Shown here: piece by piece, positions 6,063 through 6,252 of the stretch
How positions within the stretch are numbered: the stretch's first letter is position 1
How the letters are laid out: the number at the start of each line of letters is the position of its first letter
NCBI GenBank assembly: GCA_025356915.1
Contig: JANXQG010000246.1
Coordinates: 1-6,252, forward strand
DNA: 6,252 nucleotides
DNA from: Planctomycetota bacterium
GTDB taxonomy: Bacteria; Planctomycetota; Planctomycetia; Pirellulales; Thermoguttaceae
Direction of reading: 5' to 3'
Notes under the pieces: model-generated
The model's input: the letters and a program-made list of their open reading frames with translations, nothing else
What the model was told of the DNA's origin: nothing
The model's database searches: none
Made by a program: the position numbers and the translations under genes

Positions 6063-6129
6063 TACGAAGGATTACGAAACAGACAGACACGAATGTTGGC
6101 CACAACCATCGCCAATATTCCTAATCCGT

Positions 6130-6158
6130 ATTCTACGGTAGTTTTTTCGCATAAGCAA
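6130..6158 (-). promoter_or_regulatory. Sigma70-like promoter for the small exported protein
   Basis: On the minus strand TTGCTT (6153-6158) and TAGAAT (6130-6135) are separated by exactly 17 nt, close to TTGACA-17-TATAAT. This leaves a leader of about 60 nt before the ATG at 6062. The rest of 6159-6252 shows no gene on either strand. Confidence 0.5.
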
Positions 6159-6252
6159 GCAAAAACCCAAAGACACAAGTGCCCCCCGCTTCTTAGAACA
6201 GAAATCATTCCGTTCTGGCTGCGGAAACCTTCGTCTCAGGCAAATTTTCCTG

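Noticed and set aside
6196..6217. AGAAC...GTTCT inverted repeat as a possible operator or LexA-like box
   Set aside because: Only 5 bp pair around a 12-nt loop, the spacing does not match a known box I can name, and no divergent gene is present.

Overview
The window most likely comes from a planctomycete chromosome, plausibly of the Pirellula type; this is an inference. It rests on several dispersed palindromic repeats that I remember as common in those genomes (a CAGGCTGGAAAGCCTG type, a TAACCCGAAGCGCAAGCG type, a GTAGGGTGGGC...CCCACC type and a CCCTCACCCCCTGCCCCTCTCCC type) and on small lineage-specific secreted proteins. No rRNA, tRNA or other strong taxonomic marker is present. All six genes lie on the minus strand, so the window is best read from right to left.

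Right part (6252 to 4574): a sigma70-like promoter at 6130-6158 precedes a 148-residue exported, lysine/glutamate-rich protein of unknown function. A 119-bp nested inverted repeat follows at 5481-5599. Then comes a 268-residue exported or membrane-anchored protein with a good Shine-Dalgarno. It is built from two copies of a roughly 85-residue module and also has unknown function.

Left part (4363 to 1, running off the left edge): a compact operon. It starts with a class I SAM-dependent methyltransferase (GTG start, good Shine-Dalgarno). That gene overlaps by ATGA a double-cubane-cluster-type protein (YjiM/DCCP branch of the 2-hydroxyacyl-CoA dehydratase/benzoyl-CoA reductase superfamily). After a 90-bp gap holding a perfect 19-bp inverted repeat come two further, divergent members of the same Fe-S superfamily. 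The second of these begins in an ATGA overlap with the first and is cut off by the window edge after 363 residues.

How the genes may work together (inference): members of this superfamily carry Fe-S clusters and take low-potential electrons from an ATP-hydrolysing activator (HgdC, BcrA/D or DCCP reductase type). The two consecutive subunits could form an HgdA/HgdB-like or BcrB/BcrC-like heterodimer, with the DCCP-like protein as a homodimer or electron relay. The co-translated methyltransferase would modify the substrate or product. No activator ATPase is visible; it is expected beyond position 1 or elsewhere. The three-paralogue plus methyltransferase arrangement is the most interesting thing here, and its substrate cannot be deduced from this sequence. 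A second point is a repeat element, including a threefold 33-nt tandem repeat, that sits in frame inside one of the Fe-S subunit genes.
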